Origin: Azophilus sp026709365
GTDB taxonomy: Bacteria; Pseudomonadota; Gammaproteobacteria; Pseudomonadales; Azotimanducaceae
Assembly: GCA_965200175.1 (NCBI GenBank)
Contig: OZ241345.1
Span: forward strand, 2,542,001-2,606,000
DNA: 64,000 nt
Direction: 5' to 3'
How positions within the stretch are numbered: position 1 is the first letter of the stretch; each line of letters begins with the position of its first letter. The translations under genes and the position numbers were made by a program. Of the stretch, positions 1 to 8,471 are shown piece by piece. Below the pieces are notes generated by a model. It was not told where the DNA came from. It saw nothing but the letters and a program-made list of their open reading frames with translations, and did no database searches.

Positions 1-1
1 C

Positions 2-313
2 TACGCCTCCGCCAATCGCGACGAGGCGGTGTTCGAGAACGGCGAGACCTTCGACATCGCCCGGCCCAAGGCAGGCGCCCATCTCGCCTTCGGCTCCGGC
101 CCGCACCACTGCCCCGGCGCGGCGCTGGCCCGGCAGGAGATGTTCTCCACGTTCACCATCCTGCTGCACAGGCTCAAGAACATCCGCCTCAAGGATGCGC
201 AGGATGCCTTCGAACATGTTCCCAGCAGCTTTCTGCGCGGGCTCAAGCGGCTCGACATCACCTTCGACGTGCGCAACCGGAGCGCCTACCGGCCCGGCGC
301 CTCGGCATACTGA
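2..313 (+). CDS. Cytochrome P450, C-terminal part (cut by window edge)
   Basis: The open frame enters from the left edge, so only about the last 103 residues are present. It carries the P450 heme-binding loop FGSGPHHCPGAALAR, which fits the family pattern FxxGxxxCxG; the cysteine is the axial ligand to heme iron. The enzyme would be a cytoplasmic bacterial monooxygenase that needs electrons from a ferredoxin system not visible here. The substrate cannot be judged from this fragment. The neighbour downstream on the same strand is a decayed short-chain dehydrogenase, so the two may once have shared a catabolic operon (inference). Confidence 0.88.
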   Translation, partial: YASANRDEAVFENGETFDIARPKAGAHLAFGSGPHHCPGAALARQEMFSTFTILLHRLKNIRLKDAQDAFEHVPSSFLRGLKRLDITFDVRNRSAYRPGASAY

Positions 314-325
314 CGCACGGCGCGC

Positions 326-819
326 TTGACCGACAAACGCGTGGTGATCACGGGCTCATTCCGGGGGCTGTGCCGAGGCTTCGCCAAAGCTTGCGCGGCC
401 GCAGGCGCGTCGGTCGTCGTCAACGGCACCAACGAAGCGGCGCTCAACGCTTCAACATCCGCAACAACGCCCTCTGGCCCATCGGCCAGACCGACATGAC
501 CGAAGTGGTCTTTGAGCGGGCGCGGGCCACTGCGGCCCAACGGGGCGAACCGCCGCCGGACCCGGTGGCCTTGGGCTTCGGCACGCCGGAGGAGGTGGCC
601 GCAGGCTTGGTGTGGCTGGCCAGCGACGGCGCCGCCCACTTCAACGGCCAGATCATGACCTTCAACGGCCGCAAGACCGGGCTGTGGACCCACCCTGCGG
701 AGCAGCACGCCGACTTTCGCGACACGCCGTGGACAGCGGATGACTTGGATGCCTACTACAAGGGCGTTCAACCGCTGCCAGTCAATGCGCCGGTGCGCAC
801 ACCACCCGCCGGGAAGTGA
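326..819 (+). pseudogene. Short-chain dehydrogenase (SDR) remnant with internal deletion
   Basis: From a TTG at 326 the frame reads a Rossmann start, KRVVITGSFRGLCRGFAKAC then AGASVVVNGT, the usual beta1-alphaA-beta2 of an SDR. Near position 455 the homology jumps to another frame, which continues with SDR C-terminal features: NALWPIGQTDMT, the segment GTPEEVAAGLVWLASDGAAH, and a family-like C-terminal tail. The middle part, including the catalytic Ser-Tyr-Lys region (YxxxK), is missing. The shift from frame 2 to frame 1 plus loss of roughly 300-400 bases indicates a deletion, so no active enzyme is expected. The end overlaps the next remnant by 4 bases. Confidence 0.8.
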
Positions 820-1220
820 TCGCCCACGCCATCCTGCTTGCCACGCGCCCCCCGCAAGGCTGCTGGAATGAAAGCGACTATCTCTGGCTCACTGATCGCT
901 GCAACCGCCTAGTTGAATTCGCCGACGGTTTCATCGAGGAGCTTCCTGAGCCTACCGATTCACACCAGTCAATTCTCCTCTTCCTGTTCGGACTGTTCGA
1001 TCAACGCGTCCTCACTGCAGGCGGCGTTGCGCTTGTCGCGCCGTTGCGACTACGCATCCGCGAGAATAGATTTCGCGAACCCGATCTGATGCTGCTTCAA
1101 GACGCCAAGGATCCCCGCAGACAGGATCGGTATTGACTCGGTGCCGACCTCGCCGCCGAGGTGGTCAGCCCGGACGACCCGGAGCGCGACTACGTTCGCA
1201 AGTTTGTGTATCCCACTTGA
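816..1220 (+). pseudogene. Uma2-like (DUF820) ORF with in-frame stop, truncated
   Basis: The frame from ATG 816 encodes a Uma2/DUF820-like protein: SDYLWLTD, VEFADGFIEELPEPT, then REPDLMLLQ. At 1134-1136 a TGA follows RY. The same frame then continues without any shift as LGADLAAEVVSPDDPERDYV, which is the family's next motif. In relatives this position is commonly Trp (RYWxGADL), so a TGG-to-TGA change is the simplest explanation. The frame ends at 1218-1220 before the usual IPEYWIVDP end, so the C-terminus is also lost. Uma2 proteins have a PD-(D/E)xK-like fold; their role is mostly unknown. This copy is probably inactive. Confidence 0.75.
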
Positions 1221-1235
1221 ACTACCACTCACCAA

Positions 1236-2126
1236 TCAAGTGTTCGCCGCCTCAAAAATGCTGGCGATCGACGCATCGAGCGCCTCGTTGAAGGCCGCAT
1301 CGGATTGCTGGGCGGCCAAGCCCTCGGTGAGGGCTCGGGAGAAGCTCGCGGTCATGCCGTTCTGGCGGGACAGGCGGGCGTTGGACTCCGCCCGGCTGTA
1401 GCCGCCGGAGAGAGCGGCCACGCGCAGCACGTTGGGGTGGCCCACGCATTCGGCGTACAGGTTGTCGAAGTCGGGCAGCGTGAGCTTGAGGATCACCTGG
1501 CCATCGGTCAACGCATTGAGTTCCTTGACAATCGACACCTTGAGCAAAACCTCGGCGCCCGGCTTGTCGTCGCAGTGGATGTCCATTTCCGGCTCGACGA
1601 TGGGCACTAGGCCAGCCGCTAGAATTCGCTTGGCAATCTCGAACTGCTGGCTGACCACGGCTTCGATCCCATCGGCGTTGAACCGCTTGATGACCGAGCG
1701 CATCTTGGTGCCAAAAATGCCCTTGGCCTTGGCGCGCTCGAGCAGGGCGTCGAGGTCCGGCATGGGCTTCATCACTTGGGCGCCGTCCCGCTCCTCCGCC
1801 AAGCCCTTGTCCACCTTCAGGAACGGAACGATCCGCTTGCGCTGCCACAGGTAGGCCGCTGAGCCAAGCCCCTCGACCTCCCGGTCCATGGTGTCCTCGA
1901 ACAGGATGGCGCCCAGAATGCGCGTCGAGTCGAAAGCCGGGCTGGTCATAATGCGGGTGCGCATGGCATGGACGAGCTCGAACATTTCCGCCTCGTTCGA
2001 CCAAGCGCTTGCCTCAACGCCATACAGGCCCAAGGCCTTGGGCGTGCTGCCACCGCTCTGATCAAGGGCGGCAATAAAGCCCGGACGGGCGCGAATGATG
2101 TCCAGTTGTTCTGCGGTGTTGCTCAC
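1236..2126 (-). CDS. fda: Fructose-bisphosphate aldolase, class I (bacterial type)
   Basis: 296 residues, matching the short bacterial class I aldolases (Staphylococcus carnosus Fda type). It cleaves fructose 1,6-bisphosphate to dihydroxyacetone phosphate and glyceraldehyde 3-phosphate through a lysine Schiff base, in the cytoplasm. Visible signatures are ALDQSGGSTPKAL near the N-terminus, ILGAILFEDTMDREV, IVEPEMDIHCDDKPGAE, and VILKLTLPDF, in which Lys214 is the likely Schiff-base residue. The start is a GTG with AAGGAA just upstream. It is a single gene followed on the same strand by nothing close, and it lies downstream of the PQQ dehydrogenase with a 45-base gap. Confidence 0.93.
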   Translation of the reverse strand: MSNTAEQLDIIRARPGFIAALDQSGGSTPKALGLYGVEASAWSNEAEMFELVHAMRTRIMTSPAFDSTRILGAILFEDTMDREVEGLGSAAYLWQRKRIVPFLKVDKGLAEERDGAQVMKPMPDLDALLERAKAKGIFGTKMRSVIKRFNADGIEAVVSQQFEIAKRILAAGLVPIVEPEMDIHCDDKPGAEVLLKVSIVKELNALTDGQVILKLTLPDFDNLYAECVGHPNVLRVAALSGGYSRAESNARLSRQNGMTASFSRALTEGLAAQQSDAAFNEALDASIASIFEAANT

Positions 2127-2171
2127 GGTGTTCCTTTTTAGGTTTTCGATTCGGCATCCAGCCCACCCCGC

Positions 2172-4097
2172 TCAGGGCAGGCTGTAGGCCATCAGGTGGT
2201 CGCCGGGCGGCGAAGGCGACGTGAAGTGGCCACCGGCGGCGATGACGACGAACTGCTCGCCGCCGGAAACGTAGGACATCGGCACGGCGTTGCCCGTGGT
2301 GGGCAGTTCGTCGCTCCACAGCTCCGCCCCGGTTTCGGTGCTGAAGGCCCGAAACCGCCGGTCAGCGGTGGCGGCAATGAACGTCAGGCCGCTACGGGTC
2401 ACCATCGGGCCACCCATCTGCACGGTGCCGAAGCCGCTCAGCAGGGAGAGCGGCCAGGGCGCCATGTGCTTGAGGCTGCCGAACGGCACCTGCCAGACGA
2501 TCTCGCCAGTCGATAGATCCACTGCCGCGAGCGTGCTCCAAGGCGGCTTGGTGCAGGGGGCGCCCCAAGGCGACACGAACGGGGCCATGACTGCGCAATA
2601 GGGCGATCCGTGCTGCGGAAAGCCCACGTCCTTGCCGCATTCATCCTGCGGCACCAAGCGCACGACCATGCCCACGTGCTTGGTATCGGTCACCATCAGC
2701 CCCCGCTCCGGGTCCACCGCCGGGGAGCCCCAATTCTGGCCACCGATGTTGGAGGGATACATCACGGTGCCCCGCTCCGTCAGCGGTGTGTAGATGGGGC
2801 CGGTGGCAAGCTCCTCAAGCGCCTTGCGGCATTGGCGCCGGTCCCAAAACGTGAATCCCCAAGCGTCATCCGGGGAGGCGCCCAATTGGTGCAGGGGCTC
2901 CGGCTTGATCGGGAACGGCTGGGTGGGGCTCAAGTACTCGCCGGGCACGGCGCCGGCCTGCGGCACCGGACGCTCCTCCACCGGATGCAGCGGCTGGCCC
3001 GTTTCCCGGTGCAGCACGAAGGTCATGCCCATCTTGGTGACTTGCACCACCGCCGGGCTGGTCACGCCGTCTATGGTCACGTCCACCAGGGTTGGCTGCG
3101 CCGGCACGTCGAAATCCCAGACATCGTGGCGCACGGTCTGGTAGTGCCAGACCACCTCGCCGCTCGATCCATCCAGGGCCACCACCGAGCTGGAGTAGTG
3201 GTCCAAGTCACCGCCCCGGTCGCCGCCGTAGTAGTCGGGCGAGGAATTGCCGGTGGGCACGATCACCAAGTTGCGCTCCGCGTCCACGGAAATGGTGGAC
3301 CAGACGTTGGTGGTGCCGGCGGTGAAGTTGCCCTCCGCATCCACCGCCGGCTTGCCGGGCGGCACCGGGTTCCAACCCCAAGCAAAGGCGCCGGAGCGCA
3401 GGTCGTAGGCGCGCACCACGCCCGAGGGCACGTCGGGGCGGAAGGAGTCGAGCACGTAGGCGCCGGTGACCAGCTTGCCGTCGATGAGAGCCGGGGCGCT
3501 AGTGATGCCGTATTCGCGGGCGCCGTGCTCCGTAAGCCCCACCGTCAAGTCGATTTCGCCGTTGTCCCCAAAGCCCGCGCAACGCTGGCCGCTAGCGCCG
3601 TCCAAGGCCAGGATGCGGCCGTCCAAGGTGGGCAGGATGATGCGATGGGCGCAGGCATCGCCGGGCTGCGCCTGGGGATCCATCCAGCTGCTCACACCCC
3701 GGCAGTTGGTGAGGTGCTCCAAGTCCATGTTGACCTCGGGGTCGAAGCGCCAGCGCTCCTCGCCGGTGCGCGGATCGAGCGCGAAAACCCGGTTGAAGGG
3801 CGTGCAGTAATAGAGCGTGTCCTCCACCACGATGGGCGTGTTGACGAACGACGAGGCCGGCTGGCCCTCGGCGTCGAAGCCCTCCACCCCGGAGATCACG
3901 CCCGCCCGAAAGTCGCCGGAGCGATGGGTCCAAGCCAACTCAAGCTGTTTGACGTTGTGCGGCGTGATCTGCGTCGCCGACGTGTAGTGCCCGCCGCCGG
4001 CGCCGCCGCCGTAAGCGGGCCAGCCGATCGTCTGGCCAACTGCCGCGAACGGGCAGGCCAGCAGCGCCGCCGCGGCGATGAGCCGGGACATCATCAT
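2172..4097 (-). CDS. PQQ-dependent dehydrogenase (quinoprotein, GDH-like), periplasmic
   Basis: About 641 residues, with a Sec signal peptide (MMMSRLIAAAALLACPFAAV) and a mature start after AVGQ. The body is a quinoprotein beta-propeller: repeated W-motif-like blades such as ALDPRTGEERWRFDP, VALDGSSGEVVWHYQ and AVDLSTGEIVWQVPFG, with a family opening YTSATQITPHNVKQLELAW. It lacks the five N-terminal membrane helices of E. coli Gcd, so it is a soluble periplasmic form. It should oxidise a sugar or alcohol using PQQ; the substrate is not decided by sequence. Three consecutive ATGs (4097, 4094, 4091) follow an in-frame TTG at 4106; I chose the first ATG. No PQQ synthesis genes are in the window. 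Confidence 0.88.
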   Translation of the reverse strand: MMMSRLIAAAALLACPFAAVGQTIGWPAYGGGAGGGHYTSATQITPHNVKQLELAWTHRSGDFRAGVISGVEGFDAEGQPASSFVNTPIVVEDTLYYCTPFNRVFALDPRTGEERWRFDPEVNMDLEHLTNCRGVSSWMDPQAQPGDACAHRIILPTLDGRILALDGASGQRCAGFGDNGEIDLTVGLTEHGAREYGITSAPALIDGKLVTGAYVLDSFRPDVPSGVVRAYDLRSGAFAWGWNPVPPGKPAVDAEGNFTAGTTNVWSTISVDAERNLVIVPTGNSSPDYYGGDRGGDLDHYSSSVVALDGSSGEVVWHYQTVRHDVWDFDVPAQPTLVDVTIDGVTSPAVVQVTKMGMTFVLHRETGQPLHPVEERPVPQAGAVPGEYLSPTQPFPIKPEPLHQLGASPDDAWGFTFWDRRQCRKALEELATGPIYTPLTERGTVMYPSNIGGQNWGSPAVDPERGLMVTDTKHVGMVVRLVPQDECGKDVGFPQHGSPYCAVMAPFVSPWGAPCTKPPWSTLAAVDLSTGEIVWQVPFGSLKHMAPWPLSLLSGFGTVQMGGPMVTRSGLTFIAATADRRFRAFSTETGAELWSDELPTTGNAVPMSYVSGGEQFVVIAAGGHFTSPSPPGDHLMAYSLP

Positions 4098-4125
4098 CCC
4101 AGCCAACCGATTCCGATTGCGGCGG

Positions 4126-4719
4126 TCAACGGGGCGGCAATCCGCGCTTGGCGCGCTCCGCGTTCATCCGTTCCTTGTCCACCGGCAGGCGTTCGCCGAG
4201 CTGGTCCTCGGAGATGGTGCCTGCCATGTGGGCCTGGGCCTTGCCGCCGTTGTACATGATCCTCTTCACTGGCGTCACCGCCAAAATGACCCGCAGCGGC
4301 GAATCGAGCAGGTTGTTGAAGAACGCCTCGCCATCCGGGCTGTCCGGGTTCAGCTTCCTCGAAAGGGCGGCATAGAACCAAGCCTTGGTGTCGTCGTCGT
4401 CAAAGAACTCGCCGGTGCCCTTGAAGGTGATGGCCCCGCTCGGCAGGCTCTCCGAGGCGCCTGCCGGGTAGCCCCGGCTGCTGACGTTCACGGAAACCCG
4501 GTTGTCCCGGCGAATGGCGGCGGCGCGGTGCCGGTGTACGGCAAAGGTGATCCAAATCTTGCCCTCATGCCAAACAAAGGCATGGGTGACGCCCACCGGC
4601 CAACCGTCCTTGGTGGCCCACATGAGAACGCACTCCTCGGAATGGGTCATCAATTGATCCACTTCCGCATCGGAAAACGGATAGATGGAGACGATTTCGT
4701 GGTCATGGGTCTGCGCCAT
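4126..4719 (-). CDS. Pyridoxamine 5'-phosphate oxidase-like (split-barrel FMN-binding) protein
   Basis: 197 residues with a PNPOx-like split-barrel pattern: VLMWATKDGWPVGVTHAFVW, then KIWITFAVHRHRAAAIRRDN and RVSVNVSSRG. In this family these strands form the flavin-binding barrel, but many members are not true PNP oxidases. The ATG at 4719 is preceded by a strong Shine-Dalgarno (AGGGAGGA, 5 bases away) and is preferred over an upstream in-frame start at 4761. It lies 28 bases upstream of the PQQ dehydrogenase on the same strand and may be cotranscribed with it. The exact reaction is unknown. Confidence 0.75.
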   Translation of the reverse strand: MAQTHDHEIVSIYPFSDAEVDQLMTHSEECVLMWATKDGWPVGVTHAFVWHEGKIWITFAVHRHRAAAIRRDNRVSVNVSSRGYPAGASESLPSGAITFKGTGEFFDDDDTKAWFYAALSRKLNPDSPDGEAFFNNLLDSPLRVILAVTPVKRIMYNGGKAQAHMAGTISEDQLGERLPVDKERMNAERAKRGLPPR

Positions 4720-4861
4720 GGGTTCCTCCCTGTTGGCATCGAGTGGTGAGGTCTCGCTCAAGGGAAAAGGTTAACACCGAGTGCGCCGCTTGGGGTAGAT
4801 CAGGATCGGACCTGCCGATTGGCCTGAAGACGACGAAGTCGCTCGGCGAGACGAACCCGCA

Positions 4862-6157
4862 TCAGCGCTGGAAAAGCCCGAAGGTCTCGATGTGGGCCGT
4901 CTGGGGGAACAGGTCGTAAACAGTGACCTCAGCCAAGTTGAAGCCGAGGTCCGCCAGCTGGCTCGCATCGCGGGCGAAGGTGACTGGGTTGCAGGATACG
5001 TAAGCGAGCCGGTCGGTGCGATCAGCGAGCGCTTCCACCAGCGCCGAGCCCAGCCCGGAGCGCGGGGGGTCCACCAGCACGGCACCGAGCCGAGCCGGCA
5101 ATTCGGGGGTCTGCCACAAGTCGGCAATGGAGAATTCGCAACATCCGCTCAAGCCGTTGAGGGCGGCATTGCGTTGGGCTCGTTCAATGCAGCCAGCATC
5201 GGCCTCCAACCCCAAGACCCGGTGGCCGCACCGAGCCAAAGGCAGGGAAAAATTGCCGATGCCGCAGAACAAGTCGGCAGTCAGGCCGTTGGGCGGCCCC
5301 AATGACCGCACGACGTCAGCGACCAAGCGCTGGTTGAGCGCGAGATTGACCTGGGTGAAATCGGACGGGTGAAAGTTCAAGTGCAGCCCGAAGGCCGGGA
5401 TGGCGTAGCCCAGCAGTTGGGTCCGGCCGGTTGGCGCCGCGAGCAGGGCGGCGGTTTCCGGCCCTCCGGCTTGCGTGAGGAGCGCAACCTGGAAGCGCAG
5501 GGCAAACCGCCGCAGCGCGTCCAGGTCACCAGCCGCGAGCGGACGCAAGTGCCGCAGCACCAAGGCGCAGCCGTCATCCCCCGCCGCCACTTCGATCTGC
5601 GGCACGGCGTCGCGCACGCTCAAGCCGTTCACCAGCGCCTTCAAGGGCTCGATCAGGTGCCCGAGGCGGGGGGTGAGCACCAAGCAGTCCGCCATGCGGG
5701 CCACCCGATTGCTCAAGTGCTCGCGAAAGCCGATGAGCGGCGCATCGCCAACCAACCGAACGCCCAGCCGCGCCTTGGTGCGGTAGTGGTAGCTCGGCCC
5801 CGCCACCGGCGGTCGGAGCCGCTCCGCCGCGACGCCGACGGCGTCCAACAATTCAAGCAGGCGCGCTTGCTTGGCGGCGAGTTGGGCTGCGCCCTCCATG
5901 TGCTGCACCGCGCAGCCGCCGCAGCGGGGGAACAGCGGACAGGGCGCCGGATGCCGGGCGGGGCTGGCGAGGAGCACCGCATCGGCTTCGCCCCACCACT
6001 CGCCGCGCCGGCGGCGCAGCAGGCGCACCCGCACGCATTCGCCCGGCAGGGCGTTCTTGACCCGAACCATGCGTCCATCGATCTCGCCCAGCCCCCGGCC
6101 ATCGGCGTCAACGCCGGTGATCCGCAGTTCGACAAACTGAGGCAGACGCCGGGACAC
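4862..6157 (-). CDS. rlmD: 23S rRNA m5U1939 methyltransferase RlmD
   Basis: 431 residues in TrmA/RlmCD architecture: an N-terminal TRAM domain (VELRITGVDADGRGLGEIDG), an iron-sulfur cysteine cluster CPLFPRCGGC with a later Cys, and a C-terminal SAM methyltransferase. The SAM loop is ADLFCGIGNFSLPLA, and the catalytic region includes LVDPPRSGLG and YVSCNPVTFARD; the Cys in SCNP is the family nucleophile. It methylates uridine in 23S rRNA. The Fe-S spacing favours RlmD over TrmA. The start is GTG at 6157, 10 bases after the recO stop, suggesting a recO-rlmD transcript. Confidence 0.88.
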   Translation of the reverse strand: MSRRLPQFVELRITGVDADGRGLGEIDGRMVRVKNALPGECVRVRLLRRRRGEWWGEADAVLLASPARHPAPCPLFPRCGGCAVQHMEGAAQLAAKQARLLELLDAVGVAAERLRPPVAGPSYHYRTKARLGVRLVGDAPLIGFREHLSNRVARMADCLVLTPRLGHLIEPLKALVNGLSVRDAVPQIEVAAGDDGCALVLRHLRPLAAGDLDALRRFALRFQVALLTQAGGPETAALLAAPTGRTQLLGYAIPAFGLHLNFHPSDFTQVNLALNQRLVADVVRSLGPPNGLTADLFCGIGNFSLPLARCGHRVLGLEADAGCIERAQRNAALNGLSGCCEFSIADLWQTPELPARLGAVLVDPPRSGLGSALVEALADRTDRLAYVSCNPVTFARDASQLADLGFNLAEVTVYDLFPQTAHIETFGLFQR

Positions 6158-6167
6158 CTGCGCTGCC

Positions 6168-6872
6168 TCAGATTCCGCGGCGGTAGAGCCGACGGCTCAT
6201 CAAGGGTTCGGGGCCCAGATGGTCGGCAAGCAGGGCGCGGAACATCCGCTTGGCGAACCGGCGGGTTTCCGCCGCCTCGAAGCAACCGGCGGCAATGGCC
6301 TTGAGCGCCGCCCCAGGGTAGCCCTCTCCCTCCGGACCGGCGATGAAGCCCGCTTCCGGCGACACCCCGTACCAAGCGGCCTCGTCGATGCCTTCGCCAG
6401 TTGCCGCATCACGGCTGAAGTCGAGGCCGTAGCCAAGCTCCTCAAGGAGCAGCTTCTCGAATTGGCGCAGGCACGATTCAATCTCCTCAACGCCATCCAC
6501 TTCGGTCAAAGCGCCCATCGCCCACTCCACCCCGCCAAACAGGCGCGGCGCGGACTCCCATTCCCGAGTCAGGCGCACGACCAGCTCCGCCATGTAGTAG
6601 GCCGAAGCCACGCGGTTGCCGGTGAACCAGCGGGCTTCGGCCAAGTCAAAGCGGTTCAGGGACACCAAGGCACCCCGGCCCGAACAGCTCAGCAAGCCTT
6701 GGTAAAAGGGCTGCAGGCTGGTTCCGCCGCGATTGCGCCCGAGGCGGCGCGCCCCCCGGGCAACGGCGGCGATGCGGCCGTGGGAGGCGGTGAGAAACTG
6801 CACGATGAGGCTCGACTCCCGGTAGGCGCGGGTGTGCAGCACGATGGCCTGCTCATCCTGAATGCGGTTCAC
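6168..6872 (-). CDS. recO: DNA repair protein RecO
   Basis: 234 residues, typical length. The N-terminal OB fold shows the RecO opening (AIVLHTRAYRESSLIVQFLT, ASHGRIAAVARGARR), then the helical region SLNRFDLAEARWF and a mid-protein YYMAELVVRL. RecO helps load RecA onto SSB-coated single-stranded DNA in the RecFOR pathway and anneals DNA. The zinc cysteines found in some RecO proteins are not evident, as in E. coli. The start is GTG at 6872. It is followed closely by rlmD; the usual era-recO-pdxJ neighbours are absent. Confidence 0.9.
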   Translation of the reverse strand: MNRIQDEQAIVLHTRAYRESSLIVQFLTASHGRIAAVARGARRLGRNRGGTSLQPFYQGLLSCSGRGALVSLNRFDLAEARWFTGNRVASAYYMAELVVRLTREWESAPRLFGGVEWAMGALTEVDGVEEIESCLRQFEKLLLEELGYGLDFSRDAATGEGIDEAAWYGVSPEAGFIAGPEGEGYPGAALKAIAAGCFEAAETRRFAKRMFRALLADHLGPEPLMSRRLYRRGI

Positions 6873-6952
6873 AAACTCGACCGCCCCCTAAGCGAGGCTG
6901 TGGCATGCCTGTTCACGGCGTGTTGATAGCATTCGCAAACAGGCAGGGCAAG

Positions 6953-7048
6953 GCGCACCCGCTTCGCGGGTGCGTTGGAGTTTCGCTGGCGCGAAACTCC
7001 GCGCGCTCGTCGCGCAGGTCGGATTCCGATATGTTTCTGAGCCGCGCA
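6953..7048 (+). repeat. Two-hairpin dispersed repeat, copy 1 (GCACCCGC-type first hairpin)
   Basis: First member of the main dispersed family. It has three parts in order: a variable hairpin (here CGCACCCGC-TTC-GCGGGTGCG), a constant hairpin GGAGTTTCGC..GCGAAACTCC, and a constant tail of about 45 bases from GCGCGCTCGTCGCG through GGTTCCGA to TTTCTGAGCCCGC. It lies between the divergent recO and the methyltransferase gene. No open frame is conserved among copies, so it acts as a non-coding element (REP/BIME-like). Confidence 0.9.
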
Positions 7049-7156
7049 ACTGTTTCGTGGATCGGGTTTTGAGCCGCATGCCATGTGGAGTCAGTCCCCC
7101 TCCCCCAACAGTCGTGAGGATGCCGCAAACCATCCGGTGGCCGGACAGGGTTCACT

Positions 7157-7162
7157 TATAAT
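7157..7162 (+). promoter_or_regulatory. Possible -10 box (TATAAT), near-leaderless start
   Basis: A perfect TATAAT ends 8 bases before the ATG of the methyltransferase at 7171, so transcription would begin at or next to the start codon. No Shine-Dalgarno is seen, which fits a leaderless message. No convincing -35 box is present. Confidence 0.4.
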
Positions 7163-7170
7163 CGTCGGCC

Positions 7171-7779
7171 ATGAGCAAAGCGGACCAGGCGAAGTGGGAT
7201 GAGCGCTACCGGGCCGGGGCCTTTGCGGAGCGCACCCACCCAAGCGCCCTGCTGGAGGCTTGGATCAGCCGCCTGCCTTCCGGCTGCGGATGCCGCCGTG
7301 GCCGCGCCTTGGACGTCGCCTGCGGCGCGGGCCGCAACAGCCTGTTTCTGGCCCGCCACGGATTCGAGGTGACCGGCATTGACGTCTCAAGCGAGGCCCT
7401 TAAGCGGGCTGCCGCCAGCGCGGAGCGCGAAGGCTTGGAAGTGGCTTGGATGCAGCATGACTTGGACGACGGCCTTGCCCTGCCCGGCCCATTCGACGTG
7501 GTTTGCCTGTTCCGCTATCTCAATGCGGACGTCATTCGACGACTGCCCATCCTGCTGGCGCCCGGCGGCATCCTGATGGTCGAGGAGCACTTGGCAACCG
7601 ACCGGCCCGTCGTCGGCCCCGCCAACCCCGCGTTCTGCGTCCAACCCGGCGAACTGCGCCGGCTGCTGCCGGGGCTTGAGGTTCTCCACCAGGAGGAGGG
7701 GGTCATCACCGACCCGGATGGCAGGCCCATGGCGATTGCGAGGCTGGTCGGCTCGCTGGCCGGCAGGCGATGGACGTGA
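7171..7779 (+). CDS. Class I SAM-dependent methyltransferase (TehB/UbiE-like fold)
   Basis: 202 residues. Motif I is GRALDVACGAGRNSLFLARHG, motif II VTGIDVSSEALKRA with the ribose-binding Asp, and motif III-like FDVVCLFRYLN followed by LAPGGILMVEE. This is a complete Rossmann methyltransferase. The opening KWDERYRAG is common among TehB-like and thiol/tellurite methyltransferases, but the substrate cannot be assigned. It is a single gene between the recO repeat region and the tRNA pair, with a minus-strand membrane ORF overlapping its 3' half. Confidence 0.82.
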   Translation: MSKADQAKWDERYRAGAFAERTHPSALLEAWISRLPSGCGCRRGRALDVACGAGRNSLFLARHGFEVTGIDVSSEALKRAAASAEREGLEVAWMQHDLDDGLALPGPFDVVCLFRYLNADVIRRLPILLAPGGILMVEEHLATDRPVVGPANPAFCVQPGELRRLLPGLEVLHQEEGVITDPDGRPMAIARLVGSLAGRRWT

Positions 7780-8028
7780 TTCCGACCAACAACGTTGGGA
7801 AATGGATTGCCACGGATTGAAGTTGAGCATAGTCACTATCGCGGCCAACAGCGCGATGAACAGAAGCACAATCGCGGGGTCGATCGTGCCGAATCCCAGC
7901 TTAGCCAACACATTGGGCGAAACAACGGCCATAATCACGATGACGCTTATCGCGGCGACCAAAACCCCAACCAACAGATTTCCAAGAAGCCTTTTCCAAT
8001 CAAGAGCGCTTCGGGGTGGCGAGTCCAT
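7387..8028 (-). CDS. Small membrane protein, frame runs on antisense to the methyltransferase
   Basis: From ATG 8028, preceded by GAGGAAG, the first about 70 codons read like a real membrane protein. A basic start (DSPPRSALDWKRLLGNLL) leads into helix 1 (VGVLVAAISVIVIMAVV), a short loop, and helix 2 (AIVLLFIALLAAIVTML). From about 7779 leftward the frame continues antisense to the methyltransferase and looks like shadow sequence. The likeliest reading is a two-helix protein of unknown function whose original stop was lost. The family is not recognised. Confidence 0.45.
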   Translation of the reverse strand: MDSPPRSALDWKRLLGNLLVGVLVAAISVIVIMAVVSPNVLAKLGFGTIDPAIVLLFIALLAAIVTMLNFNPWQSISQRCWSESRPSPAGQRADQPRNRHGPAIRVGDDPLLLVENLKPRQQPAQFAGLDAERGVGGADDGPVGCQVLLDHQDAAGRQQDGQSSNDVRIEIAEQANHVEWAGQGKAVVQVMLHPSHFQAFALRAGGSPLKGLA

Positions 8029-8166
8029 AGCTTCCTCTGCCGTCTCCTCTGGTTGCAAGGCTCATCACTGAGCTGTCACCCGCCAAAACGGGCAATTTCG
8101 ACTTTTTTGGCACTCATCGGGTGGCTGCTTCAAGCCGTATTCCGAAACCTGCCTACAAACCAAATG

Positions 8167-8262
8167 CAGCCAACGAAGTTGGGCGCGGTCCCCGGTTCAT
8201 TTCGAGGGCGGGACGCTCGCTCCGCGGGTGGTTGGCCGAGCCCAGCGGATTCCCGGAGCGAG
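8167..8262 (+). repeat. Dispersed intergenic repeat, second family, copy 1
   Basis: This stretch begins CAGCCAACGAAGTTGGGC, passes through CCCCGGTTCATTTCGAGGGC and ends CCCAGCGGATTCCCG. It closely matches 21087-21181; the segment between the constant ends differs. A short third piece (CGAGGGCGGGACGCCCGC) is near 8927. It occupies the 600-base gap between the methyltransferase and the tRNAs, which otherwise contains only the small membrane ORF. Confidence 0.75.
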
Positions 8263-8379
8263 ATGCGTTGTGCGTGACGGGTTGAGCCGTCGTGCTGCGC
8301 GGCTGCGACGGACGCCGCCGTGAATCTCTTGGCGCGAGCGCGGAGTTAAGGAATTTGCAGGAAGTGTGGAATGGGAAAG

Positions 8380-8456
8380 TGGCGGAGCGGACGGGATTCG
8401 AACCCGCGACCCCCGGCGTGACAGGCCGATATTCTAACCAGCTGAACTACCGCTCC
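8380..8456 (-). tRNA. tRNA-Asp (anticodon GTC), CCA encoded
   Basis: On the minus strand the sequence folds as a 77-base tRNA. The acceptor stem GGAGCGG pairs with CCGCTCC, followed by G and an encoded CCA. The anticodon loop is CCTGTCACG (GTC, Asp). The T arm is GCGGGTTCGAATCCCGT. It is nearly identical to E. coli tRNA-Asp. It follows tRNA-Val by 15 bases on the same strand, the common gammaproteobacterial Val-Asp arrangement. Confidence 0.97.
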
Positions 8457-8471
8457 GCAGACCTTGCCAGC

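Noticed and set aside
2610..4259. 549-codon plus-strand frame opposite the PQQ dehydrogenase
   Set aside because: Low-complexity His/Gly/Arg composition and no domain; shadow of a conserved secreted enzyme.
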